The notes below the pieces were generated by a model. That model worked only from the letters and a program-made list of their open reading frames with translations, had not been told where the DNA came from and did not search any database. Below are positions 59,825-64,000 of a DNA stretch of 64,000 bases, piece after piece (position 1 is the stretch's first letter; every line of letters begins with the position of its first letter). Source of the stretch: Halicephalobus mephisto (taxonomy: Eukaryota > Nematoda > Chromadorea > Rhabditida > Panagrolaimidae). Position numbers and translations under genes: made by a program. The DNA is taken from positions 248,001 through 312,000 of the forward strand of contig SWDT01000001.1 in assembly GCA_009193035.1 (NCBI GenBank). The letters are read 5' to 3'.

Positions 59825-61780
59825 TCATGATTCGTCGTTTTCCACTAAAGAAGATATTTTTCGAGCACGTCTTCTTGCACATTTTGGACAGCGTTTCGAA
59901 ACTCTGGAAAAACACGGCTCATGGAATACTGCACAACATTCCCGGCAAATGGAAATATGCTCGTTAAAGGGAAACAAAAACTCCTTGTTCGTGCAGAGTT
60001 CGCAGATGAATGCGTGGCCTTTACAAGTTTCGCATTCCTCCGTGATATGCTTCGTGAACACTCCGATGATCTCCTTCAGATCCTGAATAAGGTTCCCAGA
60101 TCCCAATTGTATCAAATCGTCGAGAGTGTAGAGATCACTGCCTTCGACAAAGTGCTGATATCGGTTGAGGTACTGTAGAATTCTCAAGTTCTTGGCCCAT
60201 TTGCAGCTCATGAAGTAACATTTCATAAATAAAATCTGCTTCCTCATCTTGCAAAGTTCGCTGATTCCGTTGACGAGTTGAACAAGCATCGGACTTAATT
60301 TTTCGATTTCTATTATTGGACGTTTCATCCCAACCATTAGTAATTTTTTTGAGGATCTGGATACTTGTCGAGGAGTAAAATCCCAATTGTGAAGAATCCG
60401 AGCAGGAATGACCATCTCGTCCTTCCAGTGGCATTTCCGACAATAATAGTGTCCACTGTAGTCACAGAGCCTCGGTTCATACGCCGATCCTTCGTCTGAA
60501 ATTATTTACGAAATTAGTTTTTTTTTATCAAAGTCGAAAATAAAAATAAAAATTTGAATTTTTCTTGTCAAAATACTGTAGATTTGTTCAAGTTCAAAAA
60601 ATTCTACAGTATCGTAGCTAAACTAATAAAACTTGAAATTTGGATTTCTCGAAATAAAAAAAATTTTGATTTCGTTTTAATAGGAAAATTTAAAACTTTG
60701 AAAGTTAACTTTGATAAAATAAAAAATTTTCCGTATTTTCAAAATCGAAATTTGGATTTTTCGTGTTAAAAAACATTTGTAAATTTTTGTTTCAAAATTT
60801 GCTTTATATAAATTTATAGAATTCAATTTCTAAATTTCCGAATCCAAACATGACCTGAGGGTTTGTCCTAGTACAGTACAAAAAATCCAAATTCCGATTT
60901 TAATAAAAAATAATTCTCCATTTTATCAAAGTCCAGAGTTGAAACTTTGAATTTCCACGTCAAGACACTACCTTTAACTAGGAAACTTTGAATAAAATTT
61001 TAATTGTTAATTTAAATAAGATTTTTTAAATAGAAAAAATTTTGTTTTTCGGACGAAAAATTTGAATTTCGACTTTAAATTGTGAACTTTGAGAAAATAC
61101 AGTAAACAAGTCTCCATACCGAATGAGATTTCTGAATGGCAATCGTAGCATTTGTAATTTTGGACAGGAAGACTGGTTTCTGGACAAATTTGGAGTTCGA
61201 ATTGGAATCCCGCCTGAGAAACAATGGACATGGCGCAAGGGAGCTTGATGTCGGACGTACACCGGCCATGTACCTTGAGACGACATCTAGTACACCGTAG
61301 ATAGGATTCTGCAAATCTCCAGATGGTTGACATGCAGATCTCACAGTAAGGGTTGGATCCTGCGGACGTCTGCCGCACCAGTTCGTGTCCGTTAATGTTA
61401 ACAGTCGACTCTGCAGACAGACCATTCATCAGATTCTCCTAAAAAGTACGTAAATACTATATATTGTAATGTGATCTTACTTTTAGTTGAGCAAATTGAA
61501 GTTTTAAATCAACCATCATGTCCAGGACTTGCGCTGCCTTCCGTTCGTCCCGATCCCCGATCTCCAATAACAAATTTTTGCAAAGATCAATTGAGATAGA
61601 GAGTTCGTCAAGTTTATCCAGATTTCGTTTGGCTTTTTCAGCATCAACAACAGTTTTGATTTGCTTCTGGAGGAAAGTCCGGTAATCCAATTCGAAAACG
61701 TCAGAAGACGACCCGGCACTTGGAAATTGGTCATTGTCTGTTTGAAGGACCTCTACCCCGGAGTCAGATTCAGATGTCAT
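59825..61780 (-). CDS. DEF8-like protein with C1 and Rubicon-homology zinc domains
   Basis: Three exons from the ATG at 61780. The first ends near 61484 (AQLK), the second ends near 61118 (HSEISF), and the third starts near 60497 and ends at 59825. The N-terminus is helical (MMVDLKLQFAQLK). A C1-type domain follows: HELVRQTSAGSNPYCEICM, LRCTRCRLKVHGRC, LPCA. Next come CYDCHSEISF and CDYSGHYYCRKCHWKDEMVI, then a helical middle. The C-terminal cysteine/histidine-rich Rubicon-homology module reads CETCKGHAFICELC, FPFNEHISICRECCAVFHEPC and RCPKCARRRAR. DEF8 and its relatives (PLEKHM1, Rubicon) bind RAB7-type endosomal membranes and act in lysosome positioning and autophagy. The whole domain order matches DEF8. 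Confidence 0.88.
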
Positions 61781-61973
61781 TTGTCACAAATTAAAAATTT
61801 AGATCATCAAATATAAAACTATAATAAAAATTTAGAAAAAATAAAAATTTGGAACAAGAATTATAAAAAAACACAAATGTCCACTGCTGGCATTGAGCAC
61901 AGTTTGCCAAATTACGGGATCCTCGTGGTCCTTGTTTCGGAAGACTTTTTTGATTGTTTCCTTAATCCCGGCT
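61781..61973. promoter_or_regulatory. Shared divergent promoter region of DEF8-like and SEH1 genes
   Basis: Only 193 bp separate the two start codons, which point away from each other. The proximal half (61.79-61.88 kb) is A-rich; the distal half is GC-richer. No specific factor site is claimed. Confidence 0.5.
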
Positions 61974-64000
61974 ATGGATCTGAATGGACAGCCCCTCAGG
62001 GTTGTTTACACTAATGAACTCAAAGTTTGCGAACATAACGATATTATCCATCATGTTGAGTATGATTTCTATAGTCAACGATTGGCTCTCGTGTCCAGCG
62101 ACAAAATAGTGTCTGTATATACTAAGATGTCTGAGAATAAAGGCTGGGCAAAAACCGGCATGTTTAAGGTAAGTATATGGTAATTTGCCGTGATTAGTTA
62201 CAGTTTTAGGTGAATGGCGGAGCAACATGGCGGATCCGATGGGCTCATCCGAGTTACGGACAAGTCCTTGCGACGGCTTCTTTCGACGGCAATGTATTCA
62301 TATTCCAAGAGACAGCAAAAAGTAAGTTTATTTCATATAATATTATTAAACGTCGTGTTTCAGTTAACTCGTGTCTAGATTCACAAAAGGAACAACTTAT
62401 TCAATGTGAATGGAAGCAACGGGCCCATATCCCCTCCTTCCCCCCGGCCAGCGTCACTGATATCCGGTTTGTCCCTCACTTTTTCGGTCTTCTTCTCGGT
62501 GCTTGTGATTCAAGAGGCTTTGTGACGGTGTATGAATGCCAAAATGTGCTGAATCTGGATATCTGGAGTCCCATTATGAACTTGTCTGCGTTCGAATACG
62601 GATGTCGAGCGCTGGCCTTCAGTACTGACAGATTCAACACTCTTCTGATTGCGACTTGTACCGATGACGATCGTGCCAGGGCTGATCGTCAAGTTGCGAT
62701 ATTTCCTTTCGTAAGGAACTGTGATGCCGATGTTCCGCCGCCGGATATCACTTATCTCTATCCTACAGCTGAACTGAGTGTGCATCTACCACCGACGGAC
62801 CTCGAATTCTCCCCCACTGGAGCTTATGCATTCCAACGTTTGGCAATTGCAGTGGGACCATGTATTGTGTTATTCCATGTCAATACTGTACCTCTCGAGA
62901 AGTCCGCACATTGCTCAGATTCCCCTTTGAGTACTATTTCTGAATCCAGTGTGAATACTGTGGTCATGGCTCCTAAGATAAGTATCACGAATGCAAAGTC
63001 AGATGGAGAGGACCAGAACGAAGATTCGACTCTGAGTTCGCTGAAGATAGAGTCGTCCACTTCGAACGACTTTTTCGCCGTGGACTCCAAGGGAAACCAT
63101 TCAGCGAAGGGACAGTACCAGTTATCTGACAAAGGACCTAGAAAGTCCGTCCAATTCAAAATGGATTCAAACTCGACCCAAAATGTCCCCAAATCCCCTA
63201 AAGATGACGCTGATCCTGAATTAGTGAAAATTAAACCATCATTGAAGAAATCAAAACCAGGAAAATCCGAGGATGGACAATTTAAACATGAAGAAATCGC
63301 TCAAATGAAGGGTTTACACAGGAAGTCAAGAGGATCCGAGTCTATGGAAGTCGAGGCATCTGCTTCTGATGAAATCACTTCTCCGAGTCCGATTCAGGAT
63401 GAATCGTCAACTCCGACATCTCGACCGATCGACATTGTTCAGAGACAGTCTTCACCAGCTGCTAAAGGTGAAGATGAAGAGAAAGCTGATGAAGCGGATT
63501 CTGAGACATCTGATGCACCTACAGGACAGAAGACAACTTCCGACCACCGCACGAAGGAGTCCCAACAAGGAGAATACGTTTTTGATTCCCAAGGGATTTA
63601 CACTACATTCCAGCCTATTGGACCTGAAATGGTTTTCGAACAACAACAATCAGCCTCTTCTCCGCAAAGGAAACCGAAAACAAGGACGATATTCGGAGAC
63701 GACGATTTCGATTCCCCTTTCGTTATGCCGAGGATAACCTCGAAAAAACAGGAATCACGATCTAGTTCAGCATTGAATAAAACCCCAGAAACTCTCGGAA
63801 GTCCTCAAATCACTTCTAAAGATAGACACAGACATATGAAGATGAAGAAGAAACGTCATCAAGTCGACAACGACGACAAGGACCTTGGGAATCTGTCTAG
63901 TTCGTCCAGTGATTCAAACTCAAAAATAGGAAGGAATCTTAAGAAACACAATTTCGAGAAAATCCCCTCTCAACATACTACGACTGAATTCAGATTGGTT
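61974..64000 (+). CDS. Nucleoporin SEH1 homologue, 5' part, with a large disordered insertion
   Basis: Exons 61974-62168, 62210-62321, and 62364 running open to the window end. The first part matches SEH1 blade by blade: NDIIHHVEYDFYSQRLALVS, WRIRWAHPSYGQVLATASFD, SVTDIRFVPHFFGLLLGACD, VYECQNVLNLDIWSP and RLAIAVGPCIVLFHVN. SEH1 is a WD-repeat propeller in the Y-complex of nuclear pores and in GATOR2. After the fifth blade the frame continues for over 360 residues of charged Ser/Lys/Asp/Glu-rich sequence (for example KMKKKRHQVDNDDKD). The last residues, TTTEFRLV, resemble the start of the next SEH1 strand. Ordinary SEH1 is about 360 residues in all. The 3' end is beyond the window. Confidence 0.85.

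Noticed and set aside
1..64000. CRISPR arrays, bacterial operons, rRNA genes
   Set aside because: The window is eukaryotic throughout; the repeats seen are transposons, MITEs and one short tandem repeat.

Overview
This is a eukaryotic window that best fits a nematode. It is AT-rich and compact. Introns are mostly about 40-50 nt with GT..AG ends and TTTCAG-like acceptors. The gene families also point to a nematode: small GPI-type Ly6 proteins, an SLC17 transporter of the nematode type, an IRP1-type aconitase, and an RPE65-family oxygenase. Exon models below were built by hand from reading frames, splice sites and phase. Where I say phases agree, I checked that exon lengths sum to a multiple of three.

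Layout. 0-1.2 kb: 3' end of an ETS/ELK (LIN-1-like) transcription factor with two possible C-termini. 4.2-9.9 kb: three tandem plus-strand Ly6-like secreted or GPI proteins. 10.6-12.3 kb: an unrecognised 486-residue protein. 12.8-19.0 kb (minus): a many-exon BED zinc-finger/hAT-derived protein whose introns host two transposable elements. 19.0-23.8 kb: gene-poor, one MITE. 23.9-27.6 kb (minus): a CAP-Gly/coiled-coil CLIP-170-like protein with a recent internal duplication. 27.9-30.6 kb (minus): an SLC17 transporter. 31.0-31.4 kb: a possible small gene. 31.6-35.0 kb (minus): cytosolic aconitase. 35-41.4 kb: gene-poor, with a nested palindromic element carrying two MITEs and a long-TIR Tc1-like relic. 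41.4-44.3 kb: a GPI-anchored Ig/FN3 adhesion molecule with an 18-nt microexon. 45.4-46.6 kb: a DOMON protein, convergent with a fourth Ly6-like gene (46.7-47.3 kb). 50.1-52.9 kb (minus): a carotenoid-oxygenase family protein with a long Pro/Thr-rich tail. 52.9-57.4 kb: gene-poor. 57.4-58.1 kb (minus): TMED2/p24. 59.1-59.8 kb: nested repeats. 59.8-61.8 kb (minus): DEF8-like protein. 61.97 kb to the end: nucleoporin SEH1, divergent from DEF8 and carrying a very large disordered insertion.

The genes do not form one pathway. TMED2 and DEF8 belong to membrane trafficking, SEH1 to the nuclear pore/GATOR, and CLIP to microtubule plus ends. The Ly6, Ig and DOMON genes form a cell-surface/secreted group. 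The most unusual points are the SEH1 insertion, the altered aconitase active-site loop, the domesticated hAT gene with a whole transposon inside a 43-nt intron, the pair of MITEs inserted as one unit, and the alternative ends of the ETS factor. I saw no CRISPR array, rRNA or convincing tRNA.
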